Assembly (NCBI RefSeq): GCF_000631985.1
Contig: NZ_JFYN01000012.1
Coordinates: 558,001 to 622,000, forward strand
Source of the DNA: Pseudomonas sp. RIT288
Lineage (GTDB): Bacteria; Pseudomonadota; Gammaproteobacteria; Pseudomonadales; Pseudomonadaceae
Reading direction: 5' to 3'
Length of the DNA stretch: 64,000 bases
Below, piece by piece: positions 1-7,916 of this stretch (position 1 is its first letter; every line of letters begins with the position of its first letter). Made by a program: the position numbers and the translations under genes. Below the pieces are notes generated by a model. It worked only from the letters and a program-made list of their open reading frames with translations, ran no database searches and was not told the DNA's origin.

Positions 1-39
1 GCCGCGTTGATTTTCCATGATGTCCTGCGCCAGATTCAT
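1..39 (-). CDS. 5' end of a gene running off the left edge
   Basis: On the minus strand an ATG at 39 opens a frame that continues to the window edge, and an in-frame ATG at 18 has an AGGAC ribosome-binding-like sequence just before it. Only about 6 to 13 codons are visible, so no product can be named. It would lie downstream of, and in the same direction as, the TetR gene at 176-784, with operator-like inverted repeats between them. Confidence 0.3.
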   Translation of the reverse strand, partial: MNLAQDIMENQRG

Positions 40-71
40 CCTGAAATACTTTGCAGTATCTTTTTCAGGTC

Positions 72-99
72 GACCGCTCGTCGGTCAAATGTCGGACAT
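72..99. promoter_or_regulatory. Two adjacent inverted repeats, candidate operator
   Basis: GACCG-N5-CGGTC (72-86) is followed by ATGTC-G-GACAT (89-99). Both are perfect inverted repeats in the gap between the TetR gene and the gene starting at the left edge. ACCG/CGGT arms are common in operators of TetR-family regulators, so this could be a target of the adjacent regulator. That link is inference. Confidence 0.35.
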
Positions 100-175
100 T
101 GTCATTTATTCCAACGGGAATAATCAGTGTCCTTCCGAGCCATTTAATCGTGGCGGGGCGCAGGAGAGGGCCGGT

Positions 176-784
176 TTAGAGCTGGTATCGGGCCAGAAAC
201 ATCTCCATTGCCGAATCGGCCACGGCGTTTTGCGTGTCCGCATCCAGTGGTGGCAGGCCCATGGAAATCTGCGGCCAGAAACCGAACGACTTCAACAGAC
301 CCTGCATCTGTTGCGCGGCGAAACCGGCATCCACAGCTTTCAGTCGACCATCCGCCTGAGCGGCGCGAATCCACACCGTCAGGCCTTCTTCGCGCTCGCC
401 CATGCGCGCCACCATGTCTTGCGCGCGCTCCGGGGAATGGATGGTGGCGGCAATCGCCACCCGCGCCAGTCCGAGAAAGTTGTCATCGGCCATCATCTGC
501 AGTTTAGCCAGCAACATGGGCAGCAGTTGCTCGCGCAGCGGCTGATCCGCGCGATAGGTCACGGCTTGCTCGTCGGTAATCCGTGCCCAGAGTTGGTTGA
601 GAATTTCGGCGAACAGCTCTTCTTTGCTGGGAAAGTGGTTGTACACCGTGCGCTTCGACACCCCGGCGGTCGCCGCGATCTTGTCCATGCTGGTGATCTC
701 GAACCCGTTGGCACGGAATTCGGCAATCGCTGCCTGGATGATGGCTTCGCGTTTGCGGTCGGTGAGGCGCTTTGGAGCTGTCAT
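176..784 (-). CDS. TetR/AcrR-family transcriptional regulator
   Basis: A 202-residue protein with an N-terminal TetR DNA-binding domain (about residues 10-55): it begins MTAPKRLTDRKREAI and has the helix-turn-helix signature AGVSKRTVYNHFPSKEELF, followed by a helical ligand-binding/dimerisation domain. The start at 784 matches the usual length; a longer frame begins at 838 but adds residues not typical of the family. A near-palindromic site with arms ATTACAC/GTGTAAT lies upstream (860-879), with a further ATTACACT half-site at 813-820, suggesting autoregulation and control of the divergent hydrolase gene. The effector is unknown. Confidence 0.9.
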   Translation of the reverse strand: MTAPKRLTDRKREAIIQAAIAEFRANGFEITSMDKIAATAGVSKRTVYNHFPSKEELFAEILNQLWARITDEQAVTYRADQPLREQLLPMLLAKLQMMADDNFLGLARVAIAATIHSPERAQDMVARMGEREEGLTVWIRAAQADGRLKAVDAGFAAQQMQGLLKSFGFWPQISMGLPPLDADTQNAVADSAMEMFLARYQL

Positions 785-859
785 AAGTACGCTTCGGCAG
801 AGAAGGGGTGGAATTACACTTGGCAGTTTACTTGTCATCCGGTTTGATGCAACCTAGAA

Positions 860-879
860 ATTACACCGATCAGTGTAAT
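860..879. promoter_or_regulatory. Candidate TetR operator between divergent genes
   Basis: ATTACAC-CGATCA-GTGTAAT has perfect 7-bp arms in the divergent gap between the TetR gene (start 784) and the hydrolase gene (start 1001). A half-site ATTACACT recurs at 813-820. Position and symmetry fit a TetR-family operator; binding is inferred. Confidence 0.5.
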
Positions 880-959
880 GTTGCGTTAATCCGCGCAACC
901 TAAAAAACAGACAGTTCGGCTGATGCGTGCGTGCCTTGGCCATTTATCGTCCCACCGTG

Positions 960-984
960 AAAAACCGCGAATTGCGCGGTTTTT
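960..984 (+). terminator. Terminator-like hairpin in the hydrolase leader
   Basis: A 10-bp stem (AAAAACCGCG / CGCGGTTTTT) with a 5-nt loop lies only 16 nt before the ATG at 1001 and overlaps the approach to its ribosome-binding site (CTGGAG, 985-990). It could be an attenuator or structural leader for the following gene, or a terminator of transcription from upstream. Confidence 0.45.
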
Positions 985-1000
985 CTGGAGTCTCTCAGTC

Positions 1001-2056
1001 ATGGCCAATCCAGATTTGTCTGCGAATCAAACTTCCACGCCTGAAGCCTCTCGCCAGGATCAAGGGCTATTCCGTAACCATGCGCCGGTACAACGCGAAG
1101 GTGGGCGCAAGATGCTGCGGATCATGTGGAACATGATTTTCAACAAGCCGCGCAATACCCGTCCCGCCGCTGCGATCCCGGTGCAGTCGCTGACGCTTGA
1201 AGACCTGCTGGTCGCGCCTGATCACAGCGTCTATCGCCTCGGTCACTCGACCTTGCTGCTGAAAATGCGCGGCAAATTCTGGATCACCGACCCGGTCTTC
1301 GCCGAGCGCGCTTCGCCGGTGCAATGGGCCGGCCCGAAACGCTTTCACCAGCCGCCGATCAGCATCGACCAGTTGCCACCGATTGAAGCGGTGATCCTGT
1401 CGCACAACCACTACGACCACCTCGATTACCAGGCAGTGCTGAAACTGGCGGCCAAGACCAACTACTTCCTGACCCCGCTGGGCGTCGGCGACACCCTGAT
1501 CAAATGGGGCATCGACGCCAGCAAAGTCCGACAGTACGACTGGTGGCAGGGCGCCGAAATCGCCGGCATCCGCTTCGTCGCCACGCCGTCGCAGCACTTC
1601 TCCGGCCGCGGTCTGTTCGACAGCAACAGTACGCTGTGGGCCTCGTGGGTGATGATCGACGGTGACACGCGGATCTTCTTCAGCGGTGACAGCGGCTACT
1701 TCGACGGCTTTAAACGCATCGGCGAACAGTACGGCCCGTTCGACCTGACCCTGATGGAAACCGGCGCCTACAACGTCGAATGGCCACACGTGCACATGCA
1801 ACCCGAAGAAACCCTGCAAGCGCACATAGACCTCAAGGGTCGCTGGCTGTTTCCGATCCACAACGGCACCTTCGACCTGGCGATGCACGCCTGGCATGAG
1901 CCGTTTGATCGCATCCTGTCGCTGGCCTGGGAGCGCAGTGTTGCGATTACCACGCCGCAGATGGGCGAGGCGTTCAACCTGATGCAACCGCAGCGCGGGA
2001 GTGCGTGGTGGTTGGGGGTTGAAGGGGAGAGTGAGGGCTTGGTGCAGAGCGCCTGA
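1001..2056 (+). CDS. Metallo-beta-lactamase-fold hydrolase (RomA/UlaG-like)
   Basis: A 351-residue MBL-fold enzyme. The zinc motif HNHYDHLD is at about residue 133; later metal-ligand positions are seen in FSGDSGY and in FPIHNGTFDLAMHAW. This arrangement resembles the RomA / NAPE-phospholipase-D-like branch of the superfamily, whose bacterial substrates are mostly unknown. ATG 1001 is chosen because CTGGAG sits 10 nt upstream; the frame is open back to 923. It is divergent from the TetR gene, with a palindrome between them, so TetR control is likely. The gene ends before a strong terminator. Confidence 0.85.
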   Translation: MANPDLSANQTSTPEASRQDQGLFRNHAPVQREGGRKMLRIMWNMIFNKPRNTRPAAAIPVQSLTLEDLLVAPDHSVYRLGHSTLLLKMRGKFWITDPVFAERASPVQWAGPKRFHQPPISIDQLPPIEAVILSHNHYDHLDYQAVLKLAAKTNYFLTPLGVGDTLIKWGIDASKVRQYDWWQGAEIAGIRFVATPSQHFSGRGLFDSNSTLWASWVMIDGDTRIFFSGDSGYFDGFKRIGEQYGPFDLTLMETGAYNVEWPHVHMQPEETLQAHIDLKGRWLFPIHNGTFDLAMHAWHEPFDRILSLAWERSVAITTPQMGEAFNLMQPQRGSAWWLGVEGESEGLVQSA

Positions 2057-2068
2057 TGAGTTAAAACC

Positions 2069-2100
2069 GGTTCGCCTCTATAGAGGCGAACCTTATTTTT
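2069..2100 (+). terminator. Rho-independent terminator after the MBL hydrolase
   Basis: Perfect stem GGTTCGCCTC/GAGGCGAACC with a 4-nt TATA loop, followed by a T-rich tract, 12 nt after the stop codon. Confidence 0.85.
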
Positions 2101-2151
2101 CGAGATTGTTTTCCGACATCAAGTCCCCATAGCTCACCAACGTGGAAACGT

Positions 2152-2358
2152 TTATATCGCGGAATTCCCCCGGAGAATCTCTTCCAGACTTTCCGGATTC
2201 AAACCAAGTCTTCGAGCTACGTCGGCTTTGCTCATGGGAGCTGTTTCGATGAGTGCAGCTAATCGTGTGACATGCCGGGCCTTATTTTGCATGTCACCCG
2301 CATCCACGCCTTCCAGATCCTTATAACCGCAACCTTTGCTTTCTTCGATTTCACTCAA
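2152..2358 (-). CDS. Small helix-turn-helix protein
   Basis: A 68-residue protein with a C-terminal helix-turn-helix (MSKADVARRLGLNPESLEEI, about residues 42-61). It starts at TTG (2356-2358), supported by an AAGGA sequence 8 nt upstream. It lies 11 nt downstream of the XRE-like gene at 2370-2684 and is probably co-transcribed with it. It is small enough to be an antirepressor or a DNA-binding partner. The exact role is unknown. Confidence 0.65.
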   Translation of the reverse strand: MSEIEESKGCGYKDLEGVDAGDMQNKARHVTRLAALIETAPMSKADVARRLGLNPESLEEILRGNSAI

Positions 2359-2369
2359 TTTCCACGTCC

Positions 2370-2684
2370 TTATTCAGCCATCGCATAATCCCCACGCCCC
2401 ACTGCTTCCGATGTCGCGCCCATACTCGCACTGCGCCCCGGCGCAAACCCGGGAAAAAACACCAACCCCTGCGCCTCAAATCGATACGCCAACGCCAGCC
2501 GCGCGGCGTCCGCCACGTCCTGCTGCGCTTCAAACCGCTGAATGTCGTCCACCGCAACCTCCGCTTCGCGCGACAGCTGTTCCACGCTCCAGCCCAGCAT
2601 CGCTCGGGCCTGGACGCAGTGCGTCGGGGTGAACTGGAAAAGGGCAATGCGTTCGAGGATGTGGTTCATCGCAAGAGAGGCCAT
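2370..2684 (-). CDS. XRE-like helix-turn-helix regulator
   Basis: A 104-residue protein whose central part (QARAMLGWSVEQLSREAEVA, then VDDIQRFEA) is a typical XRE/Cro-C1 helix-turn-helix, followed by a short tail ending in an FFPGFAPG-type segment also seen in small single-domain XRE proteins. ATG 2684 is preferred over TTG 2702 because CCGGAG precedes it at good spacing. A LexA-like box lies 37 bp upstream at 2721-2740, so it may be damage-inducible. It forms a two-gene unit with the small HTH gene. Confidence 0.75.
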   Translation of the reverse strand: MASLAMNHILERIALFQFTPTHCVQARAMLGWSVEQLSREAEVAVDDIQRFEAQQDVADAARLALAYRFEAQGLVFFPGFAPGRSASMGATSEAVGRGDYAMAE

Positions 2685-2720
2685 GGTGTGCTCCGGGCTC
2701 AAGAGTGCTGATTGAAAATG

Positions 2721-2740
2721 TACTGTGTTTTTGTACAGTT
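2721..2740. promoter_or_regulatory. LexA (SOS)-box-like operator
   Basis: The core CTGTGTTTTTGTACAG has the CTG-N10-CAG form of gammaproteobacterial LexA boxes, with matching flanks TA and TT. It sits 37 bp before the ATG of the XRE-like gene, where a promoter is expected. It also contains a GTAC repeat that an XRE protein might itself bind, so autoregulation is an alternative. Confidence 0.5.
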
Positions 2741-2777
2741 GTTTTCGGCCGGGATCAAACGCATTTTTTGATTTGCC

Positions 2778-3545
2778 CTAGTTCGCCGCCTCCAACCAGA
2801 CGGACGGTGCCTGGCCGAGAATGCGCCGGAACATCGTCGAGAACGCCGCCGGGCTCTCATAACCGAAGTCCAGGGCGATCCGCGTCACCGCTTCACCGGC
2901 CGCCAGCCGTGCCAGCGCCAGCACCACGCAAGCCTGTTGCCGCCATTGGCTGAAGCTCAACCCGGTCTGCTGCCGAAACAGTCTGTTGAAGGTGCGCAAG
3001 CTTATGTGTAACTGCTCGGCCCAATATTGCGGCGACTGATGAGCGTTCGGCTGAAGCAGAAAGGTCTGACACAAAACCAGGAGCTTTCCGTCAGTCGGCA
3101 GCGGAATGTGCAAGGGCAGCGGCGCACTGCGCACCAGTTCATGCAGCAGCAGATCGATCAGTACGCCGTCGCGTCCGTCGAGGTCATAGGTCAGCGGCGC
3201 TTCCACCGCTTCCATCAACAAGTGCCGCATCAACGGTGAAACGCTGATCACCTGGCAGCACTCGCCCAAATTCACCGCACCCGGCTCGATGTACAAACTG
3301 CGCGTACTCACGCCGAGCATCAGCACCTCGTGCGCCACCCCCGGCGGAATCCACACCGCCCGTTGCGGCGGCACTACCCAATTGCCGTCATGAGTACGAA
3401 CCTGCATCACCCCAGTCGCGCCGTACAACAACTGCGCCCGCCGATGCGTATGAAATGGCAACAGATGGCCGTGGGAATAATCCGTACCGATCGCCACCAC
3501 CCGGCGCGGCGTGTCATCCAGCAGATTGATCGAAACATTGCGCAT
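2778..3545 (-). CDS. AraC-family transcriptional regulator
   Basis: A 255-residue regulator. The N-terminal cupin-like domain (about residues 15-100) has the HTHRRAQLLYG and WIPPGVAHE signatures of the NimR/YdeO-like AraC subfamily; the C-terminal AraC domain has two helix-turn-helix units (about 165-250; ISLRTFNRLFRQQTGLSFSQW and IALDFGYESPAAFSTMFRR). ATG 3545 is favoured by GGGAAA upstream. It is divergent from the TauE-type exporter gene and is a plausible regulator of it, as AraC regulators of this subfamily often control an adjacent transporter. Confidence 0.9.
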   Translation of the reverse strand: MRNVSINLLDDTPRRVVAIGTDYSHGHLLPFHTHRRAQLLYGATGVMQVRTHDGNWVVPPQRAVWIPPGVAHEVLMLGVSTRSLYIEPGAVNLGECCQVISVSPLMRHLLMEAVEAPLTYDLDGRDGVLIDLLLHELVRSAPLPLHIPLPTDGKLLVLCQTFLLQPNAHQSPQYWAEQLHISLRTFNRLFRQQTGLSFSQWRQQACVVLALARLAAGEAVTRIALDFGYESPAAFSTMFRRILGQAPSVWLEAAN

Positions 3546-3657
3546 CGAGCGTTTCCCGGTAGTTGGCGTAAACGCAAACATTATTGGCTGAGTTGCTGAA
3601 GCAGGCCAAGCCGCGTCGCTCTATCGTCGACCGCTCCCCACCACCGGAAGACGCGCC

Positions 3658-4473
3658 ATGTTCTACCTCCTGCTGACCCTCTTCGGCTGTATGACCGGCA
3701 TCACCGCCGTGCTCTTCGGCTTCGGCGGCGGCTTCGTCGTCGTGCCATTGCTCTATCGCATGCTCAGCGCCAGCCACGGCGCCGACGACCCCATTGGCCA
3801 ATCGGCGATGCACATCGCCGTCGCCACCTCGACCTGCGTGATGATCGTCAACGCCCTGATCGCCACCGATAAACACCGCCGCGCCGGCAACCTGATCCGC
3901 CATTACCTTTGGCCGCTCGGCGGCTTCATCGCCCTCGGCGCAATCATCGGCGCGATCGCCGCGGTGTGGGTCAGCGGGGAGGTCATTCGCTACGCCTTCA
4001 TCGCCTACCTCGGCCTGACCATCATCGACTGCCTGCTCAGACGCGGCTTCCTCACCCGCAGCGAAGGCGTCATCCCACGCCGATTGGATCGCAAGGAAAT
4101 ATCCGCCGGCGGTGTAGGCATTGGCGCCATCGCTACGTTCTTAGGCGTAGGAGGAAGCGTCATGACCGTGCCGCTCCTGCGCCGCTGCGGGTTGAGCATG
4201 TCTCAATCAACGTCCATGGCGAACCCGTTGAGTGCGCCAGTGGCGCTGGCCGGGACGCTGACCTACATGGCACTGGCCGGTTTCAGTGAGACGGATCTGG
4301 GCGCGTGGTTTGTCGGGTATGTGGATTTGCTGGCGTTTGCGGTGCTGACACTGGGGTCGTTGCTCGGGATTCGGTTGGCCACGCCGTGGATCGGGCGGAT
4401 ACCGGATCGGGTGCATGCTTGGGTCTATATTGGTTTGCTGATTCTTGTTTTGCTGGGCATGTCTATAAGATGA
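3658..4473 (+). CDS. TauE/SafE-family membrane transporter
   Basis: A 271-residue, strongly hydrophobic protein with about eight membrane segments in two similar halves. The first contains FGFGGGFVVVPLL and the second GVGGSVMTVPLLRRCG, the paired motifs of the TauE/SafE (DUF81) family, which exports sulfite, sulfoacetate or related organic anions. A GGAAG sequence precedes the ATG. It is divergent from the AraC gene. The substrate cannot be told from sequence. Confidence 0.9.
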   Translation: MFYLLLTLFGCMTGITAVLFGFGGGFVVVPLLYRMLSASHGADDPIGQSAMHIAVATSTCVMIVNALIATDKHRRAGNLIRHYLWPLGGFIALGAIIGAIAAVWVSGEVIRYAFIAYLGLTIIDCLLRRGFLTRSEGVIPRRLDRKEISAGGVGIGAIATFLGVGGSVMTVPLLRRCGLSMSQSTSMANPLSAPVALAGTLTYMALAGFSETDLGAWFVGYVDLLAFAVLTLGSLLGIRLATPWIGRIPDRVHAWVYIGLLILVLLGMSIR

Positions 4474-4515
4474 GGCCTTCCCCGGCTCAACTCAAAATTA
4501 CTTCGCGGAGGCAAT

Positions 4516-4881
4516 ATGGCGATCTTGGAAAGTGACTGGAAAACATTCAAAGAACTGCGCAAGTTAGCGCTGGATCGATTTTGCCAAGGCGTATTGGCCG
4601 AGACCCAGATCGTCACTCAAAACAGTAAGCTGTCAGCGCATGCTCGCTACCTGACGCTTTATCGCATGATGCGAAGTCGAGACAAAGATATGGCGGCGGT
4701 TTTCGATGTGCGGATGAATCGCTCAAACGTAGTGCTGCCTTTGATGTTGATGATCGCGCACGACTTGCTGACCGACGAGGAATTGTCAGCACTCAGTGAA
4801 GATATGCGAGAGAGAATCTCAGATGCCGTTCGCCAGCCTTATGAGATTGAGTGGGCCGAAGAAAGCAAATATGACGACTGA
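4516..4881 (+). CDS. Conserved hypothetical protein
   Basis: A 121-residue soluble, mostly helical, acidic-ended protein (GGAGG ribosome-binding site 6 nt before the ATG). The sequence contains no motif that I recognise. It is followed after 32 nt by a second hypothetical gene in the same direction, and the two are likely to be one unit. Base composition is more AT-rich than in the neighbouring exporter gene, suggesting later acquisition. Confidence 0.7.
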   Translation: MAILESDWKTFKELRKLALDRFCQGVLAETQIVTQNSKLSAHARYLTLYRMMRSRDKDMAAVFDVRMNRSNVVLPLMLMIAHDLLTDEELSALSEDMRERISDAVRQPYEIEWAEESKYDD

Positions 4882-4913
4882 GCGTCATTGACCCGTATTA
4901 GCAGAGAAAACAG

Positions 4914-5600
4914 ATGTTGATCTTCAATTGTACCGAGGCCGCCAGTAAGTTCTTTAGCCGTGTGCATAAGGGCAAAAAACTCACGCCGGTAGACCCAAAA
5001 CTGCCGTCGTCGGTTATTGAGGACGATGAGTGTGCCCCTTTCGTCGAGCAGTGGCAGGTGCACGCCATCACCGTGCAGCGTAAGCATGTACTGTTCGTCA
5101 TTCATGTGGAAACTCGTTATTGCATGATCTTCGCCGATGCCAAGAAGGCTGAGATGGAAGGCTTTATTGCCTGGTTTGCGGATCGTTGGCGTGAAGGGTT
5201 AATGCGCGATGCGATCAACCACGACCTCATGAACTGGGTCGATGCCGGCATCATGCCGCAGCGAATGGAAGAGGCCTGTCTGGAGTACAAGTTTTATCGG
5301 CGCAGCCATCGCAGTGCGCAAAAGCACATCGATGAAATTGCTTGGTTTTTTCAAGATTGCGCGGCGGAGTGGGAGTGTTTACCGCAGGGCGAACGGGCTG
5401 CTATTGGCTTCGATGCACAGATGAACGACACGCCCAGAAGCAAAGGCCAAAAGGAGTGTTTCTGGCCGGATGAAGAAATGATCGCTCACTGGTTACGTCA
5501 ATACTGCGCAGCGGATGAAACCAATATTCACGACGCTCTGAAACGGCGCAGGAAGGCGCAACAAGAGATTCGTGCTTTTGAAGCAACACTGGAGAGCTGA
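4914..5600 (+). CDS. Hypothetical protein, DUF6933-like N-terminus
   Basis: A 228-residue protein beginning MLIFNCTEAASKFF, with a central QRKHVLFVIHVETRYCMIFAD segment that resembles the DUF6933 family of small proteins of unknown function. The C-terminal half (from about residue 110) is helical, rich in charged residues, and ends in a possible coiled coil (LKRRRKAQQEIRAFEA). It is probably co-transcribed with the preceding 121-residue protein. Function unknown. Confidence 0.7.
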   Translation: MLIFNCTEAASKFFSRVHKGKKLTPVDPKLPSSVIEDDECAPFVEQWQVHAITVQRKHVLFVIHVETRYCMIFADAKKAEMEGFIAWFADRWREGLMRDAINHDLMNWVDAGIMPQRMEEACLEYKFYRRSHRSAQKHIDEIAWFFQDCAAEWECLPQGERAAIGFDAQMNDTPRSKGQKECFWPDEEMIAHWLRQYCAADETNIHDALKRRRKAQQEIRAFEATLES

Positions 5601-5714
5601 AACCTGCGGGCGCACTCGATTTCTGTGACAGACCTCGTCATGATTCGCCGCTAAATTTACTCGCGTCGATCTGAACATTACGGCGCAACCTCAGACTAAA
5701 TCAGGGATCGATCC

Positions 5715-6860
5715 ATGCTCAAGGGACTGCTGCGTCTGGCGCCATATGCTGCGGCGCTGTTTACACTCATCTCCACCGCCCATGCCGAGGATGGCCGGCG
5801 CGTGTTCACCGGTACGCTGGGCAAGATGCCGATGGTGGTGGAGCTCAACACCACGCAGCAGGACGAAGTCACCGGCCGCTACTTCTATGAGAAGTATCAC
5901 CGCGACCTGGAACTCAGCGGCTCGCTGCAAGACAGCACGTTGAACCTGGTTGAAGGCAACAACCGCTATGGCGACGACAAACCGTTGCCAACCCTGAAGT
6001 TGAAATCCACTGACAATGGTTGGCAGGGCGAATGGCAAAACCCCAAGGGTAAGAAGCTACCGGTACAGCTAACCGAAGCCAAACTTCCCGCGCCAACTGC
6101 AACGACGTTGCCCTTTATTGCCACATTGCCGAAAGACGATCCCTACGAGTATTTGCGCTTGCAGGGGCTCAAGCTCAAACCGGAGAAGAAAGAAAACTTC
6201 ATGGGCTACGACTTGCAATGGTGGACGGAGCCTGAGTCGAAGATATCTTTGTTTAGTGTCGAGTCTGGCTATACGAAAGAAGAGCAGCAGCGGATTAATA
6301 ACCACTTGCTCGGACGGCTCTGGACTGAAGTCATCAGTTATCACGCCTGCATGCTGCAAGGTGGAGAAAACGCCGAGCAATGGCAGAGCGTCGCGCCCAC
6401 GTTCTTGTCGCCCGACGTGGTCAGCTTGAATATCAACACCGGTTACGACTGCGGCGGCGCGCACCCTGATGTGGGCAACTCACCAATCAACCTCAATGCT
6501 CATACTGGCGAAGCAATAAAGCTGGAAGACGTGCTTGGAGTCGGACGCGAAGGCTCTTCGACCGGAGATGGCAAAGACAGTCAGAGTGACGTGTTTGTGC
6601 AATGGTTGATAAAGCAATTCACCTCGCTGTATCCCAACGAAATGAAGAAACCGGCCGAAGGTGATGAGGACAGTTGCGATTACACCGATGAAAACGTCTG
6701 GGTCGTTTCCGATTGGTACTTCACCGCGAAGGGCATTTATCTCGGGCCGTATTTCCCTCGTGTACAACGCGGTTGCGATGAGCCCGAATGGACGATCCTG
6801 CCGTACTCAGTGGTCAAACAGCATCCCGGTGCAGTCAAACTGCAACTGCCCCAGGGCTGA
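5715..6860 (+). CDS. Secreted protein of unknown function (DUF3298/RsiV-like C-terminus)
   Basis: A 381-residue protein with a clear signal peptide (about residues 1-24, ending AHA), so it is periplasmic or secreted. The first part (RVFTGTLGKMPMVVELN) looks like a repeated beta-strand domain; the C-terminal part (CGGAHPDVGNSPINLNAHTGEAIKL and YFTAKGIYLGPYFPRV) resembles the DUF3298 fold found in RsiV-like proteins and lysozyme-binding proteins. The role is not known. The gene ends 10 nt from the end of the convergent gene. Confidence 0.75.
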   Translation: MLKGLLRLAPYAAALFTLISTAHAEDGRRVFTGTLGKMPMVVELNTTQQDEVTGRYFYEKYHRDLELSGSLQDSTLNLVEGNNRYGDDKPLPTLKLKSTDNGWQGEWQNPKGKKLPVQLTEAKLPAPTATTLPFIATLPKDDPYEYLRLQGLKLKPEKKENFMGYDLQWWTEPESKISLFSVESGYTKEEQQRINNHLLGRLWTEVISYHACMLQGGENAEQWQSVAPTFLSPDVVSLNINTGYDCGGAHPDVGNSPINLNAHTGEAIKLEDVLGVGREGSSTGDGKDSQSDVFVQWLIKQFTSLYPNEMKKPAEGDEDSCDYTDENVWVVSDWYFTAKGIYLGPYFPRVQRGCDEPEWTILPYSVVKQHPGAVKLQLPQG

Positions 6861-6869
6861 TCCCGAGCA

Positions 6870-7853
6870 TCACACCAACCCCGGCGCTTCCCGCACAATA
6901 AAGTGATCCAGGTTCTCGATGTTGGCACTGAACACCCCGAACGTCTGTTCGGGGTTCTTCTTGCTCGGCACCTGCTTCAACTCCGGCGTCACGCCATAGA
7001 AGAAACAGAACAACTCCTTGTCGCTGTCGATCGCGTGCTTGATCTCCTCCAGAAACGCCTTGCGCTTGCGGTAGTTGTCGATCAACTTTTTGCTCAAGTA
7101 CACGTTCACCGAATACGGCTTCTTCTTCGCCTCATCCGCCTGCTTGAACCAGACCTTCTGCTCGAAATCGATGCGAAAACTCTGGGTGTAATCCTTGATC
7201 TCCTTGATCTTGCCCCAGTAAATCAACCCCTTGTTGTCCGTCAGATACTCGATCTTCTTGAAGAACGAGCCATAAGGCGCCGTGTGCTCGCCAACTTTCA
7301 ACGGCATGCGCTTGAGCAACTCCTTATCTGCGAAGTTCGACACAAAACACTCCACCGGATGCGCAAACACACTGGTCTTGTCCGGCGCCGTCTCACGCCC
7401 CTGCGACTCCCTGGAACTCACCTGCGCCGCCCGCACCGGATCATCCCGCAACACATCCGCCGCCCCCGCCGGCGCAGCAGGCTTGCGCACATACTCACGC
7501 CGCGTCAGCAACAACTCCGACGGAAAATGCTCCTCCCTTCCGTCATCCACCTCACCCTCCGCCGCCTCAACCCCCGACGCCGACGCCTTCAAACTCACAT
7601 ACGGACAACCCGCTACATGCTGCGTACCGGGCAAGTTCTTGAAGTGCGGCGTGCGCACGTAATTCACGTTCTTGGCGTTGAACGTGCCCAACTCGTTGGC
7701 TGCATCGAATGCGGCGCGACAAGCATCGTTGGGGCACAGGAAATGCTCCTTTGCCGAATCGAACGCCACCGTCTCATCGAAATTGAGATCGCGAACGTCA
7801 TAGATCGACAACTTGTCGTCGAGGCTGAGGCAGTAGGCGAGATCGAATTTCAT
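6870..7853 (-). CDS. Unknown protein with zinc-finger-like N-terminus
   Basis: A 327-residue protein. Near the N-terminus (about residues 35-80) are CPNDAC, HFKNLP and HVAGCPY, a spacing of Cys and His that suggests a zinc-binding domain, loosely like the zinc ribbon before CoiA-type nuclease domains. A low-complexity Ala/Glu-rich linker follows (about 85-150), and then a C-terminal alpha/beta domain (YWGKIKEIKDYTQSFRIDFE). I do not recognise the family. The start at 7853 is tentative: a GTG at 7916 is also open. It is divergent from the HNH endonuclease gene, with about 300 bp between. Confidence 0.6.
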   Translation of the reverse strand: MKFDLAYCLSLDDKLSIYDVRDLNFDETVAFDSAKEHFLCPNDACRAAFDAANELGTFNAKNVNYVRTPHFKNLPGTQHVAGCPYVSLKASASGVEAAEGEVDDGREEHFPSELLLTRREYVRKPAAPAGAADVLRDDPVRAAQVSSRESQGRETAPDKTSVFAHPVECFVSNFADKELLKRMPLKVGEHTAPYGSFFKKIEYLTDNKGLIYWGKIKEIKDYTQSFRIDFEQKVWFKQADEAKKKPYSVNVYLSKKLIDNYRKRKAFLEEIKHAIDSDKELFCFFYGVTPELKQVPSKKNPEQTFGVFSANIENLDHFIVREAPGLV

Positions 7854-7916
7854 GGCAGGGCTCGGATCCTTGAGTGGGGGAGGGGTATTAATAGCGGGTG
7901 GTGCTTGATAGTGCAC

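Noticed and set aside
17..847. Long plus-strand frame opposite the TetR gene
   Set aside because: It is the shadow of the TetR coding sequence; it has no domain and no ribosome-binding site.
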